Source: Enterococcus rotai | GTDB lineage: Bacteria; Bacillota; Bacilli; Lactobacillales; Enterococcaceae | Assembly: GCF_001465345.1 (NCBI RefSeq) | Contig: NZ_CP013655.1 | Coordinates: 620,001-684,000, forward strand | Direction of reading: 5' to 3' | Length of the DNA: 64,000 nucleotides | Shown here: piece after piece, positions 51,535 through 61,004 of the stretch | Position numbering within the stretch: the first letter of the stretch is position 1 | Layout of the letters: each line of letters starts with the position of its first letter | The notes under the pieces: generated by a model | What the model saw: only the letters and a program-made list of their open reading frames with translations | What the model was told of the DNA's origin: nothing | Databases searched by the model: none | Program-made: the position numbers and the translations under genes

Positions 51535-51700
51535 CTTGTTCCCTCCTTCGCCTATTTTGAAAGTAGACATAGCTCCACGAAAATTTTTCCGTCACGCTCG
51601 TTCGTGGCAAAGCGTCCGGGCGTGTCGCAACCTCTCGTTTCTTAGCCGGTAGATCAAAAGCTTGATTTACCAATGCTTTTACACTTCTGTAAACAGCACC
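51535..51700 (-). promoter_or_regulatory. Structured leader of the S10 operon
   Basis: About 165 nt of untranslated leader fold into several hairpins on the transcribed strand: GGTAAATCAA-GCTT-TTGATCTACC, and an arm that pairs CCACGAA with TTCGTGG. This resembles the position of L4-binding leaders in other bacteria, but the binding site is not confirmed. Confidence 0.5.
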
Positions 51701-51706
51701 TTTGTA

Positions 51707-51735
51707 ATTATATTATAGAAACATAGTAATAGCAA
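51707..51735 (-). promoter_or_regulatory. Promoter of the S10 operon
   Basis: Minus-strand TTGCTA (51735-51730) and TATAAT (51712-51707) with 17 bp between, followed by the structured leader. The stretch 51740-51898 upstream shows no gene or clear element. Confidence 0.75.
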
Positions 51736-51898
51736 GGTTTTTTTCAGAAAAAAGGCATTTTTTTATTGCAAGCATTTTCTTGAATTTTTATTTCTTTATG
51801 CATAATGAATCCAATGAACAATTTAACAACTTTATAATAGAAGAAAAAATGAATTATGTGCTAACGCACCTCTAACAAATAAGCTATATTTTCACGAA

Positions 51899-51936
51899 AA
51901 AAAAATAAGACAAAACATGTTTCGTTTCGTCCTATC
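51899..51936 (-). terminator. Terminator of the iol operon
   Basis: On the minus strand AGGACGAAAC pairs with GTTTTGTCTT (with GU pairs) and is followed by TTTTTTT. It lies just after the PTS IIB gene, so the inositol transcript probably ends here. Confidence 0.75.
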
Positions 51937-51945
51937 CCTTTATAT

Positions 51946-52251
51946 TTACAGTTGACTAATCATTCGCTCCACATTCATATACTGAAAATCTTCCGGTTTT
52001 ATAAAGATGATTTTAGATGTACATTTTTCCTGATCAACGATTGTTTGTATTTTATCCTCATACCGTGCAACTTGAGGGGTTAAAAGCAATACATCGTAAT
52101 TTTTAAATGTTAGTTTCTCCTGAACACGACTGATAGGTGCATAATCGATTGCGTACTCTAACTCTTTTTCTCTAAGCGATTCAAGAATTTTTGAAACCAA
52201 TAATGAAGCACTGATTCCAGCCTCACAGATAATCAAAATGTTTTTTTCCAT
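51946..52251 (-). CDS. Orphan PTS EIIB, lactose/cellobiose type
   Basis: 101-aa cytoplasmic phosphocarrier of the GatB/CelA fold. The phosphocysteine Cys9 is in ILIICEAGISASLL, matching the CxxGxSxSLL pattern of the family. No EIIA or EIIC gene is near. It is the last gene of the iol operon, 53 bp after a sodium symporter that would not need a PTS. It could be a signalling IIB that links inositol use to PTS state, perhaps through a PRD regulator. That is speculation; the family call is firm. Confidence 0.85.
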   Translation of the reverse strand: MEKNILIICEAGISASLLVSKILESLREKELEYAIDYAPISRVQEKLTFKNYDVLLLTPQVARYEDKIQTIVDQEKCTSKIIFIKPEDFQYMNVERMISQL

Positions 52252-52304
52252 ATTAGACCTCCTGTTAATCGATACATACTTTTTCCGATCATCCTATTTT
52301 CACC

Positions 52305-53906
52305 TTATTGCAAACTCGCTAAACCTATCGGAGAAAATGCAACATACGTCAAAATGACGATGACAACCAATACAACAGAAACAACTTTGGTATAACGCCA
52401 AGGTTTAATATCTACTTTCGTATCAAATGACTCCAACACAAAATTCCCATCTGGCTTCCACTTAGAAATAAGTAGCATGATTAAAACATCTAAGAAAAAT
52501 AGCAGACTTAGCACATACAAGAAATGGATGTCTTTCAAAAAGACTTTTGATAACGCATACAAAACAATATGGATAGCAATTGTCGATTTCGCTGCAATAG
52601 CAGTAGCTTTTTTGGAATAAAAGGCAAACAATATAATCACTAGCAACGGCATATTATATAATCCATTGAATTCTTGCACAAATTGATACAGTCCCGCCGG
52701 AGCGAAGGAAATGAATGGTGCTACAATCACAGAGATCACCCCTACTACTATAGTAACAATTTTCCCAGCTCGAGCTATTTGCTTATCATCTGCTTGCTTA
52801 TTAAGTACAGGTTTGTAGAAATCTAACGAAAACAGAGTTGCTGTCGCATTTAGGGCTCCAGCAAAGGATGACAAGATCGCCCCAAAAATCACAGCGGCAA
52901 ATACACCAAACAAGGCTTGCGGCAACACTTCCGTCACAAGATATGGATAGGCATTATCAGGATTATTCATCAATGCATCTCCAAAGATATTGCGTGCAAC
53001 GATTCCTGGAAAGACTAAGAACAATGCCCCAAACACTTTGAAAAGACCTACGATAAATGTCCCTTTTTGCGCTTCTGCTAGATTTTTCCCTGACAACGCT
53101 TTTTGTACGATCATTTGATTGGTACACCAAAAATATAAATTGTTAAACAACATTCCTGTGATCAGCGTTGGCCACGGCACAATCGCTGAATCGATCGCGC
53201 CAACAGAATTCAAAAGCCATGGCGTATGGTCGACAATATAATCAATTCCACCAATAAAGTTGCCCTCGCCCAATTTCATCACACCTAAGATTGGAATCAG
53301 CAGACCGCAAATCAGCAACCCAACACCATAGACTGTATCGCTATTGGCGCTCAATGATAGGCCGCCGATCAATAAATAAAGAATACCGATCACACCAATG
53401 ATCAAAGCAACCAAAATAATTGCGACGATCGGTCGAACACCTAGCAGTTCATCTATATGGAAAATTTTATTAAAAACGAGTGAACCTGAATATAAAACAA
53501 CAGGTAAAAAAGAAATCATGTACGTTACGATAAATAAAATCGAAATAATCCGCTTGGTCACTGTATCATAGCGAATTTCAATAAAATCTGAAACGGTATT
53601 GATGCCATACTTAAAATATTTTGGCAAAAAGACAACCGCCAATGCAACGATTGCTATCGCAGCTGTTACTTCCCACGCCATAACTTCCATCCCCGCGTGA
53701 TAGCTTTGTCCATTTTGACCAACGATTTGTTCTGTTGATAAGTTGGTCATGATGATGGAACCTGCGATCGGCAAAGCAGTCAGGCTTCTCCCACCCATAA
53801 AAAATCCTTCTGAGCCAGAAGTATCCACACCTTTAGCACGACTGTACGCAAAAATCCAGACACACGCTACGATTACGACAAAACTAATAAGTGAAAATAG
53901 ATTCAT
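52305..53906 (-). CDS. Sodium:solute symporter (SSS/SLC5), probable inositol transporter
   Basis: 533-aa membrane protein with about 14 helices. Signature segments GFFMGGRSLTALPIAGSIIM, EVTAAIAIVALAVVFLP and VFAAVIFGAILSSFAGALN place it in the SLC5/SSS family, some members of which carry myo-inositol with sodium. Firmicutes often use the unrelated MFS permease IolT; this locus has a different transporter class. Its place inside the iol operon, 24 bp after iolE, supports inositol import. Direct specificity is unproven. Confidence 0.85.
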   Translation of the reverse strand: MNLFSLISFVVIVACVWIFAYSRAKGVDTSGSEGFFMGGRSLTALPIAGSIIMTNLSTEQIVGQNGQSYHAGMEVMAWEVTAAIAIVALAVVFLPKYFKYGINTVSDFIEIRYDTVTKRIISILFIVTYMISFLPVVLYSGSLVFNKIFHIDELLGVRPIVAIILVALIIGVIGILYLLIGGLSLSANSDTVYGVGLLICGLLIPILGVMKLGEGNFIGGIDYIVDHTPWLLNSVGAIDSAIVPWPTLITGMLFNNLYFWCTNQMIVQKALSGKNLAEAQKGTFIVGLFKVFGALFLVFPGIVARNIFGDALMNNPDNAYPYLVTEVLPQALFGVFAAVIFGAILSSFAGALNATATLFSLDFYKPVLNKQADDKQIARAGKIVTIVVGVISVIVAPFISFAPAGLYQFVQEFNGLYNMPLLVIILFAFYSKKATAIAAKSTIAIHIVLYALSKVFLKDIHFLYVLSLLFFLDVLIMLLISKWKPDGNFVLESFDTKVDIKPWRYTKVVSVVLVVIVILTYVAFSPIGLASLQ

Positions 53907-53930
53907 AGAATTCCGCTCCTTTTTTGGATT

Positions 53931-54824
53931 TTAAATACTCGTGATTTTACGAATATAATTTCTCGCTTTCACGGCATATTCAAAAGGATTCGCCTTCGCT
54001 GGATCTTGTTCTGCTTCAACCACGATCCAGCCTGCATACCCACTAGTCTTGATTGCTTCCCAAATAGGTGCAAAATCGATCATTCCGTCTCCTGGAACAG
54101 TAAACACACCTGCTTTAACTGCATTTAAAAAACTTTGATCTGTAGTGCTTACTTGTCCTGCTACATCCTTTCGAATATCTTTAAAATGGATGTGCTTGAT
54201 ACGGTCTTGATATTTTTGATAAATTTCAATTGGATCTTCACCTGAGAAAACTAAGTGTCCAGTATCAAACAATAAAGAAACTTTCTTAGGATCAGTCAGT
54301 TCCATCAAACGATTGATTTCTTCGGTCGTCTGCACACCGGTTCCCATATGATGATGATAAACAATAGCCATCCCCTTAGCATTTGCTAACTCGCCTAAAC
54401 GCTCCAAACCCGTTGCCAATACTTGCCAATCCGATTCTGAAAATACAGGCTTTTCTTTAAAAATAGCCAGCTCCATCTGCCCTTGAATACTATGACCTTG
54501 TTCCGAAACAACGATCACTTTAGCCCCCATAGCGTGCAAAAAATTCATATGTTCAATAAAAGCTTGTTCTGTCTCCTCATAAGGCTTCGTTGTTAAAAAG
54601 GCACTAAACCAGGCGCTTGCTACCGACAATCCTCGAATATCAAGATAAGGCCGTAATATCTCTGGATCTTTGGGATACTTATTTCCAATCTCGGTCCCCA
54701 CAAATCCTGATAAAGCCATTTCGCTAATGCACTGCTCAAATGTATTTTCTTTACCTAACTCCGGCATATCATCATTTGTCCAGGCAATCGGTGCAATCCC
54801 TAAACGAATTTTTGAATCATTCAT
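53931..54824 (-). CDS. iolE: Inosose dehydratase
   Basis: 297-aa TIM-barrel enzyme that dehydrates 2-keto-myo-inositol to the diketone used by IolD. The IolE start LGIAPIAWTNDDMPELG is diagnostic, with metal-binding segments VYHHHMGTGVQ, LFDTGHL and KHIHFKD. It lies downstream of two dehydrogenase genes on the same strand. Confidence 0.92.
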   Translation of the reverse strand: MNDSKIRLGIAPIAWTNDDMPELGKENTFEQCISEMALSGFVGTEIGNKYPKDPEILRPYLDIRGLSVASAWFSAFLTTKPYEETEQAFIEHMNFLHAMGAKVIVVSEQGHSIQGQMELAIFKEKPVFSESDWQVLATGLERLGELANAKGMAIVYHHHMGTGVQTTEEINRLMELTDPKKVSLLFDTGHLVFSGEDPIEIYQKYQDRIKHIHFKDIRKDVAGQVSTTDQSFLNAVKAGVFTVPGDGMIDFAPIWEAIKTSGYAGWIVVEAEQDPAKANPFEYAVKARNYIRKITSI

Positions 54825-54853
54825 TTTTTTCTCCCCTTTCTAAGGAATGTTGC

Positions 54854-55882
54854 TTATCCATTGTCAATTTCAATCAATTCATTTGTTTCAAACGATTTTC
54901 TACACGCTAATGCTACTTTTGTCGACTGCAATCCATCATAAGCTGAAACTTGTGGCTGACGTTTCTCTTTTATGCAAGCAATAAACTCTTTCGCTTCATT
55001 GACGAATGCTTCACGAAATCTTTCTGGAAAATCTTGTGAACAAGCTCGTACAACGCCTGTTTCATCCATTATCGTGACTAAATTTTTCTCTGGTGCTGCC
55101 GCTACTCTGAGCATCCCTTTGGTTCCGATCAGCTCTGTTTCTACATGATATCCGTGATGACAATTTCGACCCGCGACCAAGATCGCCATCGCTTGATTTT
55201 CCAACTGCACCATCGCTGCTCCTGTTTCCAATTCCCCTACTTTATCTAATTCAGGATAAGCCGCATTTTTGCCTATCGCCCAAACTTTACTTACTTCTTT
55301 TTTTGTAAACCAGCGGACTAAATCAATATCATGAATCGACATATCCATGAAAATCCCGCCACTATCGCTAGCACCAGCAAACTTCACAAAACTTTCCATG
55401 CCTGAACTAGGATCAATGCTATAACACCGTATCAGAGTCAGCTCCCCCAATTCACCTGCATCTACTAACCGTTTAGCATAGCGATATGAATCATCATAAC
55501 GGCGCATAAATCCTAGCATAAAAATCTGATCTGGCCGACTTTGGATCACTCGCTCAGTTTCCTGTATTTCAGCCAAATCCAAGCCAATCGGTTTTTCACT
55601 GAAGACATGTTTACCATGTTCCATTGCCAATTGAATTTGCTCACAATGAAAACCAGACGGAGAAACAATAAAAACTGCATCGATCGTTGGACTTTTTACC
55701 ATTTCCTCGTAGTTTTTGTATGTTTCTTGTACACCTAATTCTGTGACAGCATAATCTAATTCCTCTTGAACAAAGCTGCAAGCAGCAACTAATTGGCATC
55801 CCTGAACATTCTCAGCTAAGTTTTTAGCGTGAACTTTCCCTAAGCGGCCTAAACCGACAATTCCAACTTTGATGTTTTCCAT
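54854..55882 (-). CDS. iolG: Inositol 2-dehydrogenase family protein (Gfo/Idh/MocA), copy nearer iolE
   Basis: 342-aa NAD-dependent oxidoreductase. The Rossmann loop is GLGRLGKVHAKNL and the catalytic EKP motif is in VFSEKPIGL, with later catalytic residues in HDIDLVRW. ATG 55882 follows GAGGAGGATATACGG; the upstream reading to 56005 is a run through a repeat element and is rejected. Myo-inositol is the likely substrate; scyllo-inositol is an alternative, since two related genes are present. Confidence 0.88.
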   Translation of the reverse strand: MENIKVGIVGLGRLGKVHAKNLAENVQGCQLVAACSFVQEELDYAVTELGVQETYKNYEEMVKSPTIDAVFIVSPSGFHCEQIQLAMEHGKHVFSEKPIGLDLAEIQETERVIQSRPDQIFMLGFMRRYDDSYRYAKRLVDAGELGELTLIRCYSIDPSSGMESFVKFAGASDSGGIFMDMSIHDIDLVRWFTKKEVSKVWAIGKNAAYPELDKVGELETGAAMVQLENQAMAILVAGRNCHHGYHVETELIGTKGMLRVAAAPEKNLVTIMDETGVVRACSQDFPERFREAFVNEAKEFIACIKEKRQPQVSAYDGLQSTKVALACRKSFETNELIEIDNG

Positions 55883-55959
55883 TCCGTATATCCTCCTCGT
55901 ATAAAAGTTTAGCGAACTCACGCAACTGGATCTCACCCAGCGTAACTGCTCGTTCAACC

Positions 55960-56125
55960 TTGATAGGAAAAAGAAAAAACGACTGTACTGTTTTGTCCCA
56001 TTCATTTTTCACTTTTTCCCGAAAGGCTAGCTCTTTCAGCTAAATAATAGGCGTATCTGCCCTCACCGTTTAGTGAGACTCTTTGAAGCTGAGCTATGAC
56101 TCATAGAGTAAGGTCCCAGCCTCTT
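55960..56125. repeat. Dispersed intergenic repeat, copy 3, inside the iol operon
   Basis: The gap between the two dehydrogenase genes carries TGCCCTCACCGTTTA and then ACTCATAGAGTAAGG..TCCCAGCCTC, which align with the end of copy 1 (ACTCGTAGAGTTATG..TCTCAGACTC). The block TTTTGTCCCATTC near 55992 matches the inverted opening. It interrupts an otherwise tight operon. Confidence 0.6.
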
Positions 56126-56128
56126 GCT

Positions 56129-57133
56129 TCATTTATATAATGCTGGACATTCTGGTAATTGAATCAATGTTCGCTCGCCAGTATCTCTAGCTTTACCACA
56201 GGCATCCATCGTAACCGCTGCAGCATAACCATCCCAAGCAGTCGGTCCTGTTAGATTGCCAGTTTGAATTGAACGGATCCACAACTCAAACTCATAGTCA
56301 TATGCTTCAACAAAACGAGTTTGCCAATCTGGTGCGATTTTAGTATAGTTTTTACCTTTCGCCTTCACATGAGTGTATGCTGGATCTTCTAACCCAATCT
56401 CCCCCGTTTCACAGACAACATCACATTTGATATCATAGCCAAACTGACAATTAACGAAAATCTCTAAATCAATATGAATTCCAGAAGTTGTTTCTAAAAT
56501 CAGCATTTGCGGATCATGTAGTTTTTCATGTGTAAAACTTGTTTGCTTAGGCAAAATCATCTGAGCTGAAGCGTAATCTTCTTGAAGCAACCAACGCAGA
56601 GCATCGATTTCATGGATTCCTGTATTAATGATTGCCATTGGCGTTAGGTAGTTTTCATCTGCAGTCGGATTTCTATGCGCACAATGAAGCATCAAAGGTT
56701 CCCCAAATTCCTTAGTTTCGATTGCTTCTTTCAACTCGATATAGCCACGATCGTATCTTCTCATAAAACCGACTTGGACTAATTTTTTTCCAGCTTTAAT
56801 TTCAGCATCAACGATTCGTTTGCAACCTGCGCTATCTGTGGCTAAAGGTTTTTCGCAGAAAACGTATTTTCCATGTTTGATTGCTTCTAATACATATTTT
56901 TCATGGGTTGGATCCCAAGACGTGACTACAATAATATCCACTTGGGTTGAAGCAATCAGTTCTTCTCCTGTTTCAAAAAAAACAGCGCTGATCTGATTCG
57001 CTAAACTTTTTGCTTGTTCCACATTGATATCAGAAACTGCAGTAACATAAGCCCCTTGTACTTTTTCATTGATTCGTTTGATATGTTCGATTCCGATTGC
57101 ACCTGTTCCAATGACGCCAACTTTTAAATCCAT
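56129..57133 (-). CDS. iolG: Inositol 2-dehydrogenase family protein (Gfo/Idh/MocA), copy nearer iolD
   Basis: 334-aa paralogue of the next gene. Nucleotide loop GTGAIGIEHIKR, EKP motif in VFCEKPLATD, and catalytic HEIDALRW are present. It resembles bacterial IolG in length and in FMRRYDRGYIELK. Start follows TGGAGGCAAAATA. Two paralogues suggest that both myo- and scyllo- or D-chiro-inositol are oxidised here, or separate NAD/NADP use. Confidence 0.9.
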   Translation of the reverse strand: MDLKVGVIGTGAIGIEHIKRINEKVQGAYVTAVSDINVEQAKSLANQISAVFFETGEELIASTQVDIIVVTSWDPTHEKYVLEAIKHGKYVFCEKPLATDSAGCKRIVDAEIKAGKKLVQVGFMRRYDRGYIELKEAIETKEFGEPLMLHCAHRNPTADENYLTPMAIINTGIHEIDALRWLLQEDYASAQMILPKQTSFTHEKLHDPQMLILETTSGIHIDLEIFVNCQFGYDIKCDVVCETGEIGLEDPAYTHVKAKGKNYTKIAPDWQTRFVEAYDYEFELWIRSIQTGNLTGPTAWDGYAAAVTMDACGKARDTGERTLIQLPECPALYK

Positions 57134-57226
57134 TATTTTGCCTCCATTTTCTTTTTTACAAACCTACCGGACAGCTCTCTCAACTCCACTAATGCGTATG
57201 CGCTTTCAAAACAATTCAATTACTTA

Positions 57227-57248
57227 CCCGCTTTTTCAAAAAAGCGGG
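57227..57248 (-). repeat. Hairpin after iolD
   Basis: CCCGCTTTTT and AAAAAGCGGG form a perfect 10-bp stem with a 2-base loop, just 10 nt after the iolD stop. No extended T run follows, so it may only attenuate or protect the mRNA. Confidence 0.6.
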
Positions 57249-57257
57249 CTTGTCCCC

Positions 57258-59171
57258 TTAATACTCTTTGGCTTTTTTCAACATTTTTTGACTACGCTCG
57301 TATGCCTCTTGGACATCTAGACTTTTTGAAACTTCAGCAACCCCAACATGCCACCAGCTATCATAACCGTCTGACATCGTTTTCGGTAAGACCTTCATTT
57401 CAATCAGCGTAGATTTTTCTTGTTTCTTAGCATCTTCCAGCGCAGCAATAAGTTCTTCTTTCGTATTAGCACGATAAGCTATAGCACCGTAGCCTTCCGC
57501 AACTTTTGCATAATCGATATTCATGATTTGATCATTTTGATTTCTAAATTCGCATTTATAGCTACCGCTACCATTTCCCATTTGCAAATTATTGATACAG
57601 CCAAATCCAGAATTATCAAATAGCAAAATATTGATCTTTTGCCCATATTGTAGCGCTGTAATCAGCTCTGAGTGAAGCATCAAGAAACTACCATCACCTA
57701 CCATGGCGTATACTTCTTGTGTCGGACTGGCCAACTTCACCCCCAAAGCACCGCTGATTTCATAGCCCATACAAGAATAACCATATTCCAGATGATAGGT
57801 ATTTGGCACGAGTGGATTCCATAAGCGTTGCATGTCGCCAGGTAAAGATCCAGCCGATGCAATGACAATACTTTCCTTAGCTACAGTATGATTGATTGTA
57901 AGAAATGCACTGGTTTGAGTCAGTTCAGTCTGTAACGCATCCGCATACTCATTTAGAATATCTTGAGTGAATTGGTCTTTGATCTCTGGTGAAAAGTTTT
58001 CCCTTGAAAAAGAAATCTCTCCTAGACGACTTCTTTCAACCAGCCACTCTTCTTTCAGCTGTTGAATACTTCCGCCAAATGTTGTTTGATATTCTGCCAA
58101 CATTGGTATCAGTCTCTCTAACGTCTCTCTTGCATCACCAACGAGCTGAAAAGCATCAAACTTATAGGCCTGCATGCGGCTGACATTGATGTTCAAAAAT
58201 TTTGCTTGTTCATAATCAAACGCAGTTTTAGAAGAAGTTGTAAAATCTGTATACCTCGTTCCAATTCCAATAATCAAATCAGCTTGTCGAATTGCTTTAT
58301 TGGCTGCTAATGTCCCTAGAACTCCAGTACCACCTAAGTTATTCTTAAAATCTGCTTCTACAGTGGATTTTCCCGCAGGTGTTTCAACTAACGGAATCCC
58401 ACATTGTAAAGATAAACGAATCAAAGCTTCACGCGCTTCGGAATACTTTGCTCCCCCTCCAACGATGATTACTGGTTTCTTACTTGCTGCGATTCGCTTT
58501 GTCGCTCCCTTTAGTTCCCGTTCTGTCGGAACTTGCCGATCTATATAATGGACTCTCTTTTTAAAGAAGTCTTCATCGTAATCATACGCTTCAGCCTCTG
58601 TATCTTGTGCAATACAAATCGTTGCTGGGCCGCATGTCGCAGGATTTGTCATGACTTCAAACGCTCTTAGCAAACTACTCATCAGCTGTTCTGGTCGTTG
58701 AATACGATCCCAATATTTGGAAACTGCTTTAAACGCATCATTCGTCGTGATCGCTGCACTTGTTTCGTGTTCTAATTGCTGTAAAACTGGATCCGGCTGC
58801 CGTGTAGCAAATGTATCTGCTGGTATGATCAGTACTGGAATGTTATTGGCAAACGCCGTTGCCGCCGCAGTGACCATATTGGCTGAGCCTGGACCAGCTG
58901 ATGCTGTAACAGCAAAAATTTTCTGTCTTAATTTCTGCCGACTATACGCCACTGCCGCATGCGTCATCCCCTGTTCATTTTTACCTTGGATTACTTTCAA
59001 ATGTCCTGGATTTTCTTCAAGCGCTTGACCGATTCCTAAAACGTTACCGTGACCAAAGACATTGAAAATCCCTTCAACATAAGGAAATTCTTCACCATCA
59101 ACTTGTATATATTGTTGATTCAAAAATTTAATCAGTGCTTGTGCTGTGGTTAATCGAATTTTTTTAACCAT
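57258..59171 (-). CDS. iolD: 3D-(3,5/4)-trihydroxycyclohexane-1,2-dione hydrolase
   Basis: 637-aa thiamine diphosphate enzyme that opens the inositol ring to 5-deoxyglucuronate. The TPP-binding motif starts at VGDGSFLMLHSEL and ends near NSGFGCINN. An active-site Glu lies in the N-terminal IQGKNEQGMTHAAVAY segment. Length matches the family. It lies 21 bp after iolC. Confidence 0.96.
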   Translation of the reverse strand: MVKKIRLTTAQALIKFLNQQYIQVDGEEFPYVEGIFNVFGHGNVLGIGQALEENPGHLKVIQGKNEQGMTHAAVAYSRQKLRQKIFAVTASAGPGSANMVTAAATAFANNIPVLIIPADTFATRQPDPVLQQLEHETSAAITTNDAFKAVSKYWDRIQRPEQLMSSLLRAFEVMTNPATCGPATICIAQDTEAEAYDYDEDFFKKRVHYIDRQVPTERELKGATKRIAASKKPVIIVGGGAKYSEAREALIRLSLQCGIPLVETPAGKSTVEADFKNNLGGTGVLGTLAANKAIRQADLIIGIGTRYTDFTTSSKTAFDYEQAKFLNINVSRMQAYKFDAFQLVGDARETLERLIPMLAEYQTTFGGSIQQLKEEWLVERSRLGEISFSRENFSPEIKDQFTQDILNEYADALQTELTQTSAFLTINHTVAKESIVIASAGSLPGDMQRLWNPLVPNTYHLEYGYSCMGYEISGALGVKLASPTQEVYAMVGDGSFLMLHSELITALQYGQKINILLFDNSGFGCINNLQMGNGSGSYKCEFRNQNDQIMNIDYAKVAEGYGAIAYRANTKEELIAALEDAKKQEKSTLIEMKVLPKTMSDGYDSWWHVGVAEVSKSLDVQEAYERSQKMLKKAKEY

Positions 59172-59192
59172 TACTTCCCCACCTTATTTTTA

Positions 59193-60161
59193 TCAAGATT
59201 GTTCTGCAATTAATTGCTCGATTTCGTTAGCTGTCGGCATCGCTTCGGATGAACTATGCTTACTGACAACAATAGCTGCCGATGCGCTACCATATTTTAA
59301 TGCAGTTTCTATGTCTTTCCCTGTATTCAGTGCATATAAAAAGGCTGCTGCATAAGAGTCGCCTGCACCAAACGTTTTCAACACCTGTGTCTTATAAGAT
59401 CCTGCTTGATAGGTTTCCCCCTTTTTGGTATAGGCATAGGAACCTTTTACACCATGCTTGATTACGATCAGCTCTGGTTGATGCTGAAATAGATAGTCTA
59501 TGGTAGCTTGATTGGTTCCACCTTTTTTGCCTTCCATTTCATCATATTCATCTCTTGTACCGATCACAATGTCAGCATTTTCAGCAACAATTGAATAATA
59601 AACAGAAACATCTTCTGGTGATTGCCATGTGTAAGGACGATAATCTAGTTCAAATGCAACTTTCACCTGATTGTTTCTAGCATAAGCAATCGCTTTAAGT
59701 ACCGCCTCTCTAGAAGGACTTTGTGCAAGAGCCGTTCCAGATACTAACAAAAGATCTGTTTGTTTGATATAGTCTTCATCGATTTCTTCTGGTGCTAGGT
59801 ACAGGTCTGCCACTTGATCTCGATACATCAAAATACTACATTCTTCTGGACTTTTGATTTCCGTAAAAGCCAATCCTGCTTTGTGTCCTTTTTGATCAGT
59901 GAACATTTGGCTCGTATCGATTCCAGCTTTGCTCATGTATTCTTTGATGAAACGTCCATGCTGGTCATCTGAAATTTTCCCAATAAAACCAACTTTTACG
60001 CCTAACTTTGCACTGCCAATTGCGATATTTGCTGGTGAACCACCTACATATTTTTTAAAGGTCATCGTCTCTTCCATCGGTCGATCATACTCCACTGCAT
60101 TCAAATCAATACAAGCTCGACCAAGAGCGATCATATCAAATTTTTTCGTCATCCTTGTCAC
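59193..60161 (-). CDS. iolC: 5-dehydro-2-deoxygluconokinase
   Basis: 322-aa PfkB/ribokinase-family kinase. The first signature lies in YVGGSPANIAIGSAKLG; the second, with the catalytic Asp, is in KTFGAGDSYAAAFLY. It phosphorylates 5-dehydro-2-deoxygluconate. It is a normal-length IolC, not fused to DUF2090. Confidence 0.94.
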   Translation of the reverse strand: MTRMTKKFDMIALGRACIDLNAVEYDRPMEETMTFKKYVGGSPANIAIGSAKLGVKVGFIGKISDDQHGRFIKEYMSKAGIDTSQMFTDQKGHKAGLAFTEIKSPEECSILMYRDQVADLYLAPEEIDEDYIKQTDLLLVSGTALAQSPSREAVLKAIAYARNNQVKVAFELDYRPYTWQSPEDVSVYYSIVAENADIVIGTRDEYDEMEGKKGGTNQATIDYLFQHQPELIVIKHGVKGSYAYTKKGETYQAGSYKTQVLKTFGAGDSYAAAFLYALNTGKDIETALKYGSASAAIVVSKHSSSEAMPTANEIEQLIAEQS

Positions 60162-60166
60162 TCCTT

Positions 60167-60985
60167 CTATTCTCTAGTTAAAATCCATTCGTGGGCAAGA
60201 TCGTTGTGAAACTGCCATTTTCTAGTTGGACCAGCCATTACGTTCAAGTAATAAGAATCATAACCATCCGGCACTCCTACTGGATGATAGCCTTTAGGAA
60301 CAACAACCACATCGCCATTTTCCACAGTCATCGTTTCATCAAGTAAACGATCATCTGTATACACCCGCTGAAACACAAAACCTTGCCTTGGATTCATTTC
60401 ATGATAATAGGTTTCTTCTAATTTAGATTCCAACGGTAAGTTATCTTGATCGTGCTTATGCGGTGGGTAACTAGACCAGTTACCGCCATCAGTGAACACT
60501 TCCACAACTAACAAACGATCTGCAATTGGACTAGTATCTGGTAAAATATTATGAACTAACCGTTTATTCTGATATTTTCCCCTTTGTTCAATGGTGTTAT
60601 CCGACGCCTTGATCAGAGCGGTTGCTTTTTTCTTTTCAGATGGTGAGTAACAAAGAATAACCGTTGCTTCGGATATCGCTGTGATTTCAAACGTCTGTTC
60701 TATTGAGATATAAACACTGTCAGTCGGTATTTTCTCAAAGACATTTTCTCGTGTTCCGATTTCTTCAAAGGTTTGTTCTCCATCTGTTACGGTAATTTTC
60801 CCCGCCAGGGCAACGATACAGACTTCTTGCTTCCCTAATTTTTCTTGGAATACAGCTCCACTAGTCATTTTGATTACTTTTAATTCAATGTACTGCAACG
60901 CTGTATTTCCATTATTAATATGTTGAAGCAGCGTAATGTCTTTTGATAACTTTCGTGGGACAGGTTTATACTTTAAATGAGCCAT
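60167..60985 (-). CDS. iolB: 5-deoxyglucuronate isomerase
   Basis: 272-aa cupin-type isomerase forming 5-dehydro-2-deoxygluconate. Metal-binding cupin residues lie in SSYPPHKHDQDNLPLESKLEE and later in PKGYHPVGVPDGYDSYYLNV. ATG 60985, five bases after GGAG, is preferred; a GTG and an ATG lie just upstream. It is 6 bp before iolC. Confidence 0.94.
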   Translation of the reverse strand: MAHLKYKPVPRKLSKDITLLQHINNGNTALQYIELKVIKMTSGAVFQEKLGKQEVCIVALAGKITVTDGEQTFEEIGTRENVFEKIPTDSVYISIEQTFEITAISEATVILCYSPSEKKKATALIKASDNTIEQRGKYQNKRLVHNILPDTSPIADRLLVVEVFTDGGNWSSYPPHKHDQDNLPLESKLEETYYHEMNPRQGFVFQRVYTDDRLLDETMTVENGDVVVVPKGYHPVGVPDGYDSYYLNVMAGPTRKWQFHNDLAHEWILTRE

Positions 60986-61004
60986 CATTACTCCTTCTTT
61001 CACA

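Noticed and set aside
55883-56005. N-terminal extension of the second dehydrogenase
   Set aside because: It reads through a repeat element, and the internal ATG at 55882 has a strong ribosome site and gives the family length.
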